Positions 9,501-16,064 of a DNA stretch of 31,049 nt are shown in pieces (position 1 is the first letter of the stretch; every line of letters starts with the position of its first letter). The position numbers and the translations under genes were made by a program. The notes beneath the pieces are model-generated. The model worked only from the letters and a program-made list of their open reading frames with translations. It was not told the origin of the DNA and made no database searches. This stretch comes from a virus: IMG/VR virus record IMGVR_UViG_3300025897_000045, positions 1 through 31,049 of that record. One strand, 5' to 3'.

Positions 9501-9940
9501 TGAATTCCCCATAATGTATTTGCAGTATCTAACCAGTACGTACCGTCTGTTGGATTTGCAGCTGGTGCTGTTGCTGTTGCTTCTAGCTCTGCTAGGTCAA
9601 CATCTGCTCTTACAACATACGCTCTGTTTGCTATACCTAAGTATGAATATGCAGCTTGCAAACCATATTCATTAAGTTCGCCGCCGTGAATCATATTATT
9701 ATTAGAATCTGATTTGAATATAGGATCTCCAAATGTATCTGCTAAGTCTCTTTGACTTGTTAGTAAATATGGTGTTCCTGCTGTTGCAACTGTTGTTCCT
9801 GGTGCTGTACCAGTTCCTGCTGCATTTGTTTTGTCTTGTGCCGTAGCAACGAAGATCATTGGTGTTGTACCTGGTTCAGCTGGTGTGTAAAAACTTTCGT
9901 CTACTACGCTAACCTGTACTCCTGGGGATACTAGTGCCAT
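6554..9940 (-). CDS. 18: Contractile tail sheath protein gp18 with a very large insertion
   Basis: 1128 residues against 659 in T4. It forms the contractile sheath. The N-terminus (MALVSPGVQVSVVDES, then PYLLTSQRDLADTFGDP and an AYVVRADVD strand near 110) and the C-terminal about 420 residues (from GILFADARYSD near 710 through NPITFITGAGLVAFGQKT to the EPVKAVEFIYIPLRL end) are typical gp18 sheath-core sequence. Between residues about 120 and 700 lies an insert with four GxxW...W modules (near YWLDTANTLWG, VWLKTTTPN, LWYNSIVDEVD and IWISTADLEN) and two segments resembling flagellar-hook IN motifs. The insert would be surface exposed on the sheath. Promoter GCTAAATA and an AGGAG ribosome site precede the start. 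Confidence 0.95.
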   Translation of the reverse strand: MALVSPGVQVSVVDESFYTPAEPGTTPMIFVATAQDKTNAAGTGTAPGTTVATAGTPYLLTSQRDLADTFGDPIFKSDSNNNMIHGGELNEYGLQAAYSYLGIANRAYVVRADVDLAELEATATAPAANPTDGTYWLDTANTLWGIQEWNGASVLNSGQVFTNKAPIVITDSTDLSNTGSLGTNGYSGEIPSATIGSVGSYAVVATTTLIRIFYRNSYGTWVLVGSDAWTKSWSTVKGTASNPSFAGTAAITINGTSVTVNSSDTVSDVASTITGLSIPGVTAQAVNSQLCIYSDGTSSGADDSSLGGPILIGGDATRLGELGIAVGTYYPPALQINKHTSIPEWKSGDTYTRPTGSVWLKTTTPNLGASLILKKWNDATKLWETISAPLYSDNQTALYELDPTTGGSALLTGAVYAETNVAGDTQPLATIKLQKRRGIAPTTITGGKIVSGSISVGSQSFTISTTDNGSSAFSTPKTITKTYTGAASDASVIAATINGNNIENITAAVDAQNRVVISHALGGEMRFVDTDGVLLAAGFTPYVSPTAGTPNLIYVPGTSSSTSPKQFQATLWSPVNDLGTGFFTSSATEVKGSTANGRLWYNSIVDEVDILVHNGSEWCGLLYDGASGQSSNASPFYNVDATKTPDADGPQVSATAPLVQGDGTALVNGDIWISTADLENYPKIYKFNADRTDLPIVNRWILVDSGDQTSENGILFADARYSDTGAGSDAALISDLLATDYVDPDCPDPALYPKGMLLWNLRRSGFNVKKYVKNYINTAGNNTRYGSGTGESMASYFADRWVTESANQEDGSGTFGRKAQRKVVVQALQATVNSNQDIRDDESRLFNLMSCPSYPELIGEMKSLNYDRGLTAFVLGDSPFRLTSDATSINNWATNTALAVEDNDNGLVTSDPYLAVYYPSGFTSDNFGNNVVVPSSHMMMRTIALSDQVSFPWFAPAGTRRGGITNASSTGFITSEGEFKSIALNEGQRDTLYQNAVNPITFITGAGLVAFGQKTRQLTASSLDRINVARLVIYLRSQLNTLAKPYLFEPNDKITRDEIKGAAESLMLELVGQRALYDFLVVCDESNNTPSRIDRNELHLDIAIEPVKAVEFIYIPLRLKNTGEIAGL

Positions 9941-9976
9941 GTTATTCTCCTATCGTGGACATTCATTTCTTATTAT

Positions 9977-9984
9977 TATTTAGC
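9977..9984 (-). promoter_or_regulatory. Late promoter GCTAAATA of gp18
   Basis: Minus-strand GCTAAATA 36 bases upstream of the sheath start. An AGGAG lies eight bases before the ATG. The CTAAATA form is a variant of the GATAAATA boxes elsewhere in the window. Confidence 0.6.
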
Positions 9985-10014
9985 ATATATTTTTAAAACC
10001 CAGCTGTTATATGC
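9983..10014. repeat. 7-bp inverted repeat between gp18 and the HNH gene
   Basis: GCATATA (9983-9989) and TATATGC (10008-10014) are perfect inverted arms around 18 bases. One arm touches the gp18 late promoter. It could be an operator or RNA hairpin, or chance in AT-rich DNA. Confidence 0.35.
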
Positions 10015-10015
10015 C

Positions 10016-10112
10016 ATAAAAAAGGGACCATAAAGGTAAGGTAAATACAATATGCGACCATTATGCAAATGTAAACAGCATCCTTGTGCTGTAAATTATA
10101 AAAAAGGGACCA
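10016..10112 (+). repeat. 15-bp direct repeat in the leader and 5' end of the HNH gene
   Basis: The 15-mer ATAAAAAAGGGACCA occurs at 10016-10030, upstream of the gene, and again at 10098-10112 inside it, where it encodes part of YKKGTK. The GGGACC core makes chance less likely than for a plain A-tract. Confidence 0.7.
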
Positions 10113-10387
10113 AGACTTTTTATAGAAGCCTGTGCGAAAGGTGTTTACGGAATGGAGTTAATCATGGCATACCATTATGGAAGCAAAGAGGATACGATAA
10201 AAAAGATTACTGCGAAAAATGTGCGTTTGAAAGCAACTATCCCCAACAGTTTAATGTTTACCATATTGATGGAGATTTACAAAATTGTAGACCTAGTAAC
10301 TTAAAAACAATATGTGCTAACTGTCAACGTGTGCTACAGAAACAAGGAGTCAAATGGAAGCAAGGAGACCTTTTACCTGACTTCTAA
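10052..10387 (+). CDS. HNH-type zinc-finger protein, possible endonuclease
   Basis: 111 residues rich in paired cysteines: C28-x2-C31, C54-x2-C57 and C88-x2-C91. The C-terminal half reads VYHIDGDLQNCRPSNLKTICANCQ, which is the HNH layout (H71-x-D73, Asn83, CxxC) with the usual final His of the NCH sequence replaced by Gln. Such small proteins occur in T4-like phages and may be free-standing endonucleases, although the changed last residue could weaken metal binding. The start has a purine-rich AAAGGTAAGG ribosome site. A GGTAAATA sequence lies four bases before the ATG and may be a late promoter. It is the only plus-strand gene in the first 11 kb, and its end overlaps the convergent dNMP kinase gene by 38 bases. 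Confidence 0.75.
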   Translation: MRPLCKCKQHPCAVNYKKGTKTFYRSLCERCLRNGVNHGIPLWKQRGYDKKDYCEKCAFESNYPQQFNVYHIDGDLQNCRPSNLKTICANCQRVLQKQGVKWKQGDLLPDF

Positions 10388-10943
10388 GTTCAAGTAGTGT
10401 ATTACTATTATCAATAACATTGTTAAAGTTTATATTTGCCCATCTCCATTCTGATTCATGTACATCAGTTGGTTCTTGTCCAAGATCAGTGTACAATCTA
10501 AACCAAACCGGATCAGGTCCTCTTCTAACACGCCACACTTCACCGTTGATACTGTGTATCATATTTGCTTCGTTTTGAAAACGGACATCAGGAATAACAA
10601 AGTTTTTATTTGGATTATCTAACACATGTTTTTTAATTAGGCTTACCCATATACCATCATAAAAACCTTGTCGCATACAATCTGTACCAAACTCTTGCAA
10701 TATTAATCTTGGAGTAATACTACGTCCTGTTTCTTTTGACCAAAATGTATCCTCTTTTTCTCGCCAGCTTCTGCTAGAGTCAGTTTTGCCCTCTAGCATT
10801 TGTCTATCCCATCCAAATACACTAGCAACACCGTCTTTTAATTTATCTGCAAAGGATAATTTTTCAAAGTTTTTTTCTTGTACGAGTATATCTGCAATAG
10901 TGTCTTTACCACTGCCAATTAAACCGCATATTCCAATAATCAT
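10350..10943 (-). CDS. 1: Deoxynucleoside monophosphate kinase (T4 gp1-like)
   Basis: 197 residues; T4 gp1 has 241. It phosphorylates dNMPs to dNDPs for phage DNA synthesis in the cytoplasm. A Walker A loop is present at residues 7-15 (GLIGSGKDT), then the LSFADKLKDGVA and ILQEFGTDCMRQ segments typical of the dNMP-kinase family, NFVIPDVRFQNEA near residue 115, and a basic VWRVRRGPDP that fits a lid or substrate region. Unlike the surrounding virion genes, it is preceded by an almost ideal sigma70 promoter, so it should be expressed early by host polymerase, which fits nucleotide metabolism. A TTAAGGA ribosome site precedes the ATG. Confidence 0.88.
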   Translation of the reverse strand: MIIGICGLIGSGKDTIADILVQEKNFEKLSFADKLKDGVASVFGWDRQMLEGKTDSSRSWREKEDTFWSKETGRSITPRLILQEFGTDCMRQGFYDGIWVSLIKKHVLDNPNKNFVIPDVRFQNEANMIHSINGEVWRVRRGPDPVWFRLYTDLGQEPTDVHESEWRWANINFNNVIDNSNTLLELRSQVKGLLASI

Positions 10944-10949
10944 AGTTAT

Positions 10950-10997
10950 TCCTTAACTGTATTACATTATTATACAGTAAGAATTTATAAAAGTCAA
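10950..10997 (-). promoter_or_regulatory. Early sigma70 promoter with overlapping inverted repeat
   Basis: On the minus strand, TTGACT (10992-10997) is separated by 17 bases from TATAAT (10969-10974). The -10 box overlaps a perfect 7-bp inverted repeat (ACTGTAT and ATACAGT with a 9-base spacer), a possible operator or leader hairpin just before the kinase ribosome site. Confidence 0.8.
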
Positions 10998-11005
10998 GTA
11001 TTTTT

Positions 11006-11764
11006 TTAGCCGATTGTAAATGTGTAGCCGGTTCCGCCTGCCACTGCTGTAGAAACTTCGCCTTCAAGTTTTTCCATTTCTTGCTGTGCTTCTGCTTTCA
11101 ACGCATCACCGTTTAATTGGCCTCCGCCTTGTGGGCCGGCAATAGTAGCAAATTTACTACGTGCTTCGCCGAGCATGTACTTGCAAGTAGCAACAGTATA
11201 ATCTTTTATCCATTGTTTTGCTAGATAATCATCTAATAATTGTTCATCTGGTCGATAATTATAACAGTACAACATAAGTGTTTCTTCTGTACGAGAACGC
11301 TGTAATATAGTTAACTGTTTAGTTGTTGTATTCCATTTAAATTCAATAAAAGATCCAAACATTCTACCTACTAGTTCCTGATACTGACTAAAGAAATCGT
11401 AGGTTGCTAATCCGCCCATATTCGAACTTGCTAACAAGTATGTGTTTGTATATGCCATATTAAACGGTTCAAATAAAGTTCCGCCATCGCCGCCGCCGGA
11501 TCTTGAACCTATCGACCTACGAAATATTGTACGGACTTCTACAACTTCACTTGGCAAAGTATAAGTATTCTGATCAGTAACTGTAGGCATGAAGAAATAA
11601 CTTTCTTCTACCGAATTTTCCGATCTTTGTCTAAACCTTGTTAATGCTTTTGTAAGAGCTGTTTCATAATGTACAGGATCTAATTCAACATCGACCATGC
11701 CGCCGCCTAACATAGCGAATACATAGTCGAAAATCTCTTGTTTTTTTGTTTTTAATGTTGCCAT
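11006..11764 (-). CDS. 13: Neck protein gp13-like
   Basis: 252 residues. In T4, gp13 with gp14 seals the filled head and provides the tail-joining platform. This protein matches the neck-protein pattern of marine T4-like phages: IFDYVFAMLGGGMVDVELDP, HYETALTKALTRFRQRSENS, YTLPSEVVEVRTIFRR, NMGGLATYDFFSQYQELVG and a C-terminal LGEARSKFATIAGPQGGG. It is shorter than T4 gp13 (309). It diverges from the gp14 gene with only 46 bases between the two likely start codons, which contain late promoters for both. A GGAG lies about 12 bases before the ATG, rather far. Confidence 0.72.
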   Translation of the reverse strand: MATLKTKKQEIFDYVFAMLGGGMVDVELDPVHYETALTKALTRFRQRSENSVEESYFFMPTVTDQNTYTLPSEVVEVRTIFRRSIGSRSGGGDGGTLFEPFNMAYTNTYLLASSNMGGLATYDFFSQYQELVGRMFGSFIEFKWNTTTKQLTILQRSRTEETLMLYCYNYRPDEQLLDDYLAKQWIKDYTVATCKYMLGEARSKFATIAGPQGGGQLNGDALKAEAQQEMEKLEGEVSTAVAGGTGYTFTIG

Positions 11765-11784
11765 AAGAATGTTTTCTCCAATAG

Positions 11785-11792
11785 TATTTATC
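11785..11792 (-). promoter_or_regulatory. Late promoter GATAAATA of gp13
   Basis: Minus-strand GATAAATA followed by CTATT, the most T4-like late box here. It is 20 bases before the gp13 ATG and back to back with the gp14 promoter, with 5 bases between the boxes. Confidence 0.7.
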
Positions 11793-11797
11793 GTATC

Positions 11798-11805
11798 GAT
11801 AAATA
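11798..11805 (+). promoter_or_regulatory. Late promoter GATAAATA of gp14, leaderless geometry
   Basis: GATAAATA, then TGTGT, then the ATG at 11811. A T4-like start site would be the A of that ATG, and there is no ribosome site in the five bases between. Confidence 0.6.
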
Positions 11806-11810
11806 TGTGT

Positions 11811-12974
11811 ATGCCAAGACTTAGTTTATATAAACCAGAAAAGGGTAAAGACTACGAATTCATAGATAATCGCATCTATGAAATGTTCACTGTAGGTGGT
11901 ACAGACGTTTTTATTCACAAATATTTAGGGCCTAAAAACCCAGACGAAGCAGATGCGACTGCTGACCAACCAAAGTATAATGCTGTTGCCGAGACTAACA
12001 TACAAGATATGTTGTTTATGGAAAATAGAGATCGCAAATACGATCCTGATATCTATAGTTTGAGAGGTATATACAATGTACAAGATATTGACTTCAATAT
12101 GAGTCAATTTGGTCTATTTTTAACCAACGATACATTGTTTATGACTATACATATATCATCTAGTGTGAAAACACTAGGTAGAAAGATAATGGCAGGTGAT
12201 GTTATTGAATTACCTCATCTAAAGGACGAATATGCATTAAATGATTATAGTGTGGCATTAAAAAGATTCTTTGTTGTTGAAGATGTCAATAGAGCAGCAG
12301 AAGGATTTTCGCCTACTTGGTATCCGCATCTATATAGAGTAAAACTAAAACAAATTATGGATAGCCAGGAATACAAAGAAATACTCGACCTGCCTGCAGA
12401 AGAAGGTAATCCAGGTGGCAACACATTGCGAGATTTGTTGTCTACATATGAGCAAGAAATGCAAATTAATAATGCTGTAGTTGCACAAGCAGAAGCAGAT
12501 GCTGCAAAATCAGGTTACGATACAAGTCATTTTTTTAGTCTTGCTACTGATGACAACGGAGAAGTTGATTTAGTTACTGTAGACACTAACGATTTAGATG
12601 CTAGTACAGCAAATGAACTTGCTGATAGAGTAATGCAAACTCCGCAAAGAGAAGGTTATCAAGGTTACTTATTAGGTGACGGAATACCAGGTAACGGAGA
12701 AGCATTTGGACACGGTATTACATTTCCAAGCAGTAGTGTAGAAGGAGATTTTTTCTTAAGGACAGATTTTATGCCAAATAGGTTATTTAGAAACGATGGA
12801 TCTCGTTGGGTTAAACAAGAAGATTCAGTACGTATGACACTTACTAACACAAATACAAAATCTACACAAAAAGGTACATTTGTTAATAACACAAGCACTG
12901 ATACAATAGGCGGCGAATCTGTAACTGAAAGACAAAGTTTATCTAAAGCACTTAGACCTAAGGCGGATAATTAA
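11811..12974 (+). CDS. 14: Neck protein gp14-like
   Basis: 387 residues from the ATG at 11811. An in-frame ATG at 11769 would add 14 residues that run back through both late promoters, and the family N-terminus is MPRLSLYKPEKG, so 11811 is preferred. The core follows the marine gp14 pattern: NRIYEMFTVGGTDVFIHKYLGP, then NIQDMLFMENRDRKYDPDIY, LRGIYNVQDIDFNMSQFGLF, and AAEGFSPTWYPHLYRVKLK. T4 gp14 has 256 residues. The extra C-terminal part contains a GDFFLRTDF...LFRNDGSRWVKQEDS module like those in the sheath insert. It forms part of the neck that closes the head. It is coupled to gp15 by a TAATG overlap. Confidence 0.78.
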   Translation: MPRLSLYKPEKGKDYEFIDNRIYEMFTVGGTDVFIHKYLGPKNPDEADATADQPKYNAVAETNIQDMLFMENRDRKYDPDIYSLRGIYNVQDIDFNMSQFGLFLTNDTLFMTIHISSSVKTLGRKIMAGDVIELPHLKDEYALNDYSVALKRFFVVEDVNRAAEGFSPTWYPHLYRVKLKQIMDSQEYKEILDLPAEEGNPGGNTLRDLLSTYEQEMQINNAVVAQAEADAAKSGYDTSHFFSLATDDNGEVDLVTVDTNDLDASTANELADRVMQTPQREGYQGYLLGDGIPGNGEAFGHGITFPSSSVEGDFFLRTDFMPNRLFRNDGSRWVKQEDSVRMTLTNTNTKSTQKGTFVNNTSTDTIGGESVTERQSLSKALRPKADN

Positions 12975-14437
12975 TGCAACATTTTTATGACGGACAAATA
13001 CGTAGATATATTACTCAAATCGTAAGACTTATGAGTAATTTTTCATATAAAGACGGTAGTGGAGTGACTACTGAAGTACCAGTAATGTACGGAGATATTA
13101 CGCGGCAAGTTGGTCATATACTAAGAGATAATTCAGAAAATAAAATTCCTAGCGCACCAAGGATGGCTGTGTATATAACTGGTTTAGAAATGGATACAGC
13201 TAGGTTAAGTGATGCAAGTTATGTTAATAAATTAAACATTAGAGAACGTGCATATGATAGCGATGGTAATGAATACCTTAACACTGAAGGTAAGAATTAT
13301 ACTGTTGAACGATTAATGCCAACTCCTTACACACTTAGTGTGAATGTAGACTTATGGACTACAAATACCGATCAAAAATTACAATTAATGGAACAAATTC
13401 TAATGTTGTTTAATCCAAGTTTAGAGATTCAAACAACTGATAACTATGTTGACTGGACCAGTTTAAGTGTAGTAAATTTAGATACAATTGGATTTAGTTC
13501 AAGGAGTATTCCTGTTGGTACTGAGACCGAAATTGATGTTGCTACATTAGGATTTAAAACGCCAATATACATTTCACCTCCTACTAAAGTAAAAAGACTA
13601 GGTGTAGTTACAAGTATCGTACAAAGCATTTATGACGAATCACGAGGTACTATTGAACTAGAACAAAGTAAACCTGAATTAACCGCATATGCTGATACTG
13701 CCGTGCCAAGTGCTGATATACGCACGACTGTTGGTATTACTCCTACTGGTGAAATAAGCAGAACAAATAGAAATGCTGGTGCAATAAAAGACAATACTAC
13801 AAATGTTATCCTCAACACTTTTAAAGATTTTGGATTATTAGTTCTAGGCAACAGTGCAAAACTTATAAAACGTGGTGTTGTTGGTGGAGTGCTGTGGGAC
13901 GCATACGTCAAATCTTTTCCAGAAATATTTGAAGCTGGTATAACAGAAATACGCTTAAAACGTAAAGATTTAACTACAGAAATAGTTGGAACAGTTGCTA
14001 TAAACACTGCTAATCCAAATGAATTAATAGTCAACTGGGATGCAGATACTTTACCTAGTGATACTGTGTTTACCGGACCAAGCGGGGATAGTAATAAAAT
14101 ACATTATATTATTGATCCTCAAAAAACAAGTCCTGCTACACTAAAAACTGCTGGATATAGATTTTTGTTACTAGACAATAGTATCGGAGATACTATTAAT
14201 ACAGACGGTGCAGATGACTGGAAAAACAATGACGGCACAGACTTTATAGCAAGTGCTAATGATATTGTTGAATGGAGCGGAACTGCCTGGCAAGTAGTTT
14301 TCGATGCAAGTACATACACTGGTACTGCATATACTACAAACTTAAATACAGGTGTTCAATACAAATGGGATTCAGGCGAATGGATACTATCATTTGAAGG
14401 TGAATATCCAAATGGCACCTGGCGTTTAAAATTCTAG
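12974..14437 (+). CDS. 15: Tail sheath stabiliser/tail terminator gp15-like
   Basis: 487 residues against 272 in T4 gp15, which caps the tail and joins it to the neck. Residues 1-245 carry the recognised pattern: MQHFYDGQIRRYITQIVRLMSNF, VPVMYGDITRQ, LNIRERAYD, VERLMPTPYTLSVNVDLWT, LMEQILMLFNPSLEIQ and DWTSLSVVNLDTIGF. The C-terminal extension from about residue 350 contains repeated aromatic motifs (EWSGTAW, YKWDSGEW, GTWRLKF) similar to modules in the sheath and fibre proteins of this phage. Its position after gp14 is as in T4. It begins within the gp14 stop (TAATG), so translation is probably coupled. Confidence 0.78.
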   Translation: MQHFYDGQIRRYITQIVRLMSNFSYKDGSGVTTEVPVMYGDITRQVGHILRDNSENKIPSAPRMAVYITGLEMDTARLSDASYVNKLNIRERAYDSDGNEYLNTEGKNYTVERLMPTPYTLSVNVDLWTTNTDQKLQLMEQILMLFNPSLEIQTTDNYVDWTSLSVVNLDTIGFSSRSIPVGTETEIDVATLGFKTPIYISPPTKVKRLGVVTSIVQSIYDESRGTIELEQSKPELTAYADTAVPSADIRTTVGITPTGEISRTNRNAGAIKDNTTNVILNTFKDFGLLVLGNSAKLIKRGVVGGVLWDAYVKSFPEIFEAGITEIRLKRKDLTTEIVGTVAINTANPNELIVNWDADTLPSDTVFTGPSGDSNKIHYIIDPQKTSPATLKTAGYRFLLLDNSIGDTINTDGADDWKNNDGTDFIASANDIVEWSGTAWQVVFDASTYTGTAYTTNLNTGVQYKWDSGEWILSFEGEYPNGTWRLKF

Positions 14438-14445
14438 CATAATTA
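14438..14445 (+). promoter_or_regulatory. Possible weak late promoter CATAATTA before the NUDIX gene
   Basis: CATAATTA, then TTTGT, then ATG. It has the same five-base spacing as the clearer leaderless promoters but differs from the consensus at one internal base. It sits immediately after the gp15 stop codon. Confidence 0.35.
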
Positions 14446-14450
14446 TTTGT

Positions 14451-14879
14451 ATGGAAAAGATTATTTGTAGTGGAGCATTGTTCTACACCTTAGATACTCA
14501 TAGATTTTTGTTCTTACATAGAACTAAAGGTAAGCAAAACAACCTTTGGGGATTAGTTGGCGGAACAAATGAAGGTACTGAAACACCTTGGGAAAGTTTG
14601 AAAAGAGAAATATCCGAAGAAATAGGTACTGTCGAAATTAAAAAAACTATACCTTTAGAAACTTTTGTAAGTAACGATGATAAGTTCCAATTCCACACAT
14701 ATTTGTGCTTAGTAGATAACGAATTTATTCCTATACTAAACGATGAGCATGACGGATATGCTTGGGTATCTTTTACAAAATGGCCCAAACCGTTACATCA
14801 TGGACTGCGTAATACTTTACAAAATAAGACAAACCAACTTAAACTAGAAACAGTTTTTAAATTGATTGAATTACTATGA
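14451..14879 (+). CDS. NUDIX hydrolase
   Basis: 142 residues, the length of a single NUDIX domain. These enzymes cleave nucleoside diphosphates linked to another group (oxidised dNTPs, NADH, ADP-ribose, capped RNA and others). The NUDIX box Gx5Ex7REUxEExGU is complete: G-TNEGT-E, then seven residues, then REISEEIG. The upstream segment FLFLHRTKGKQNNLWGLVGG fits the fold. The substrate cannot be told from the sequence. It is the first gene of a coupled four-gene operon after gp15 and overlaps the next gene by ATGA. No clear ribosome site precedes the ATG; a weak late-box lies at leaderless distance. Confidence 0.9.
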   Translation: MEKIICSGALFYTLDTHRFLFLHRTKGKQNNLWGLVGGTNEGTETPWESLKREISEEIGTVEIKKTIPLETFVSNDDKFQFHTYLCLVDNEFIPILNDEHDGYAWVSFTKWPKPLHHGLRNTLQNKTNQLKLETVFKLIELL

Positions 14880-15454
14880 CGCAAGCAATGTTTTTAGAAA
14901 ATTTTGGTTTTTACAGAGAAAAAATACCGCAAAATTTGTATTATAATTTATGCAACGAATCTTCGAAATGTAATCAAATAGTTAATTCAGGGATAACTGA
15001 AAAAGGTGTTGCAAAACATTATAGACTAAAAGACACTGCACAAGAACTTAATCAATATATAATAACTCTTATTAAAAAATATGAAGTTGACTTTCCAGGT
15101 TTAGGAGAAATAGGCATATTGACAAAATCTTTGCCATATAGAATTGAAGAGCAATGGATAAACCATCAAAAGGCAGGCGAATTTATTCCTAATCATGTAC
15201 ATCAGGGTATCTACAGTTATAGTATATGGATTAAGATTCCTGAAATAAATGATAACAAGTATCAAGGTAATTTTGAATTCACATATACTAATGTAGTTGG
15301 AAATATTGTTCATAAAAGGTTTCAATTAACAAAAGAAAATGAAGGCGAAATAATATTTTTCCCCTCAAAGTTGCCCCACAACGTATATCCGTTTTTAAAC
15401 AGTAATGAAACAAGGATATCAGTAAGTGGCAATATAATATTGGATGCAGGATAA
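14876..15454 (+). CDS. 2OG-Fe(II) oxygenase-like protein (TIGR02466-like)
   Basis: 192 residues. Such enzymes use 2-oxoglutarate, O2 and Fe(II) to hydroxylate proteins or small molecules. Candidate iron ligands are His107/His109 in PNHVHQGIYSYSIW and His168 in IIFFPSKLPHNVYPF, with Arg180 in ETRISVSGNI as the 2OG-binding residue. This is the arrangement of the phage-common TIGR02466 group, where the usual HxD reads HxH. The N-terminal 90 residues are less conserved. It is coupled to the NUDIX gene (ATGA overlap) and to the cupin-like gene (TAATG). The substrate is unknown. Confidence 0.72.
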   Translation: MTQAMFLENFGFYREKIPQNLYYNLCNESSKCNQIVNSGITEKGVAKHYRLKDTAQELNQYIITLIKKYEVDFPGLGEIGILTKSLPYRIEEQWINHQKAGEFIPNHVHQGIYSYSIWIKIPEINDNKYQGNFEFTYTNVVGNIVHKRFQLTKENEGEIIFFPSKLPHNVYPFLNSNETRISVSGNIILDAG

Positions 15455-15807
15455 TGGATAAAAAAGATAATGTAAAACAAACTGACTACGGCTATGAAAT
15501 TACTTGGGTATCAGAAGAAACTTATGGCGGTAAAATTCTAGTGTTTGATAAAATAACCAAAACAGATTTTTGGTTTAACAGTAAAACTGAAAAATGTTGG
15601 TTTGTAAATAATGGCGAATTCCTGTTTAAATGGATAGATACTAGTACCGGTCAATTATTTGAAAAACAAGCCTCCGAAGGTACAACATTTATATCTAAGC
15701 CACTTATGCCTTGTGCAATTGAGTGTAGAATTGTTGGTAGTATTACTGAAGTCAACAACGGTAGTAACGACGATCACAATATTGTAATTAAAAAGGACAA
15801 CTATTAA
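15454..15807 (+). CDS. Cupin-like small protein lacking metal histidines
   Basis: 117 residues with a beta-rich pattern like the cupin domains of phage and sugar-isomerase relatives: GYEITWVSEETYGGKILVF, then a KTDFWFNSKTEKCWFVNNGEFLFKW strand pair, a G-rich turn and a final ITEVNNGSNDDHN strand. The positions where cupins normally carry metal-binding histidines are occupied by Phe, Asn or Ser, so if it is a cupin it is probably not a metalloenzyme and may bind a sugar or act structurally. The fold is my inference from the strand pattern. It is coupled on both sides by TAATG overlaps. Confidence 0.6.
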   Translation: MDKKDNVKQTDYGYEITWVSEETYGGKILVFDKITKTDFWFNSKTEKCWFVNNGEFLFKWIDTSTGQLFEKQASEGTTFISKPLMPCAIECRIVGSITEVNNGSNDDHNIVIKKDNY

Positions 15808-16064
15808 TGAATTTACTAGAAAGTCCAAAGGTTAAAAAAGATTTAAATGCTTATAAAAATGCTGTCAATAAAATAGATGATAGCAAAAATAAACAACATT
15901 TCCAAGATATTTTAAATGAATACATATCAAGAGTAAAAATTATTAATGATACTCATAGCTCTAAAACGCCTGGATTAATAAAACCTAGTTCAATTCAAGA
16001 ACATGTAAAAGAGTTAGGTGATTTAAGAACGCAGTTAGATAATTTAGTTAAGAGTGTCAATTAA
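15807..16064 (+). CDS. Small helical protein, unknown function
   Basis: 85 residues, Lys/Asn/Asp-rich and mostly predicted helical, with a likely coiled-coil C-terminus (HVKELGDLRTQLDNLVKSV). No family is recognised. It is the last gene of the NUDIX operon, coupled by TAATG to the cupin-like gene. Its TAA stop overlaps the stop of the convergent fibre gene within TTAA. Confidence 0.6.
   Translation: MNLLESPKVKKDLNAYKNAVNKIDDSKNKQHFQDILNEYISRVKIINDTHSSKTPGLIKPSSIQEHVKELGDLRTQLDNLVKSVN

Noticed and set aside
10950-10976. LexA-box-like CTGT...ACAG before the kinase gene
   Set aside because: The CTG and CAG ends are separated by 15 bases rather than the 10 of the enterobacterial LexA box, so it is reported only as an inverted repeat.
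10982-10989. TATAAATT as a further late promoter of the kinase
   Set aside because: It lies inside the 17-base spacer of an excellent sigma70 promoter and has T instead of A at the last position.
11769-11810. Longer gp14 start at 11769
   Set aside because: It would translate through both late promoters and add residues unlike the family N-terminus MPRLSLYKPEKG.
13630-14034. 134-codon minus-strand open frame inside gp15
   Set aside because: It lies wholly inside the recognised gp15 frame with no ribosome site or known family.
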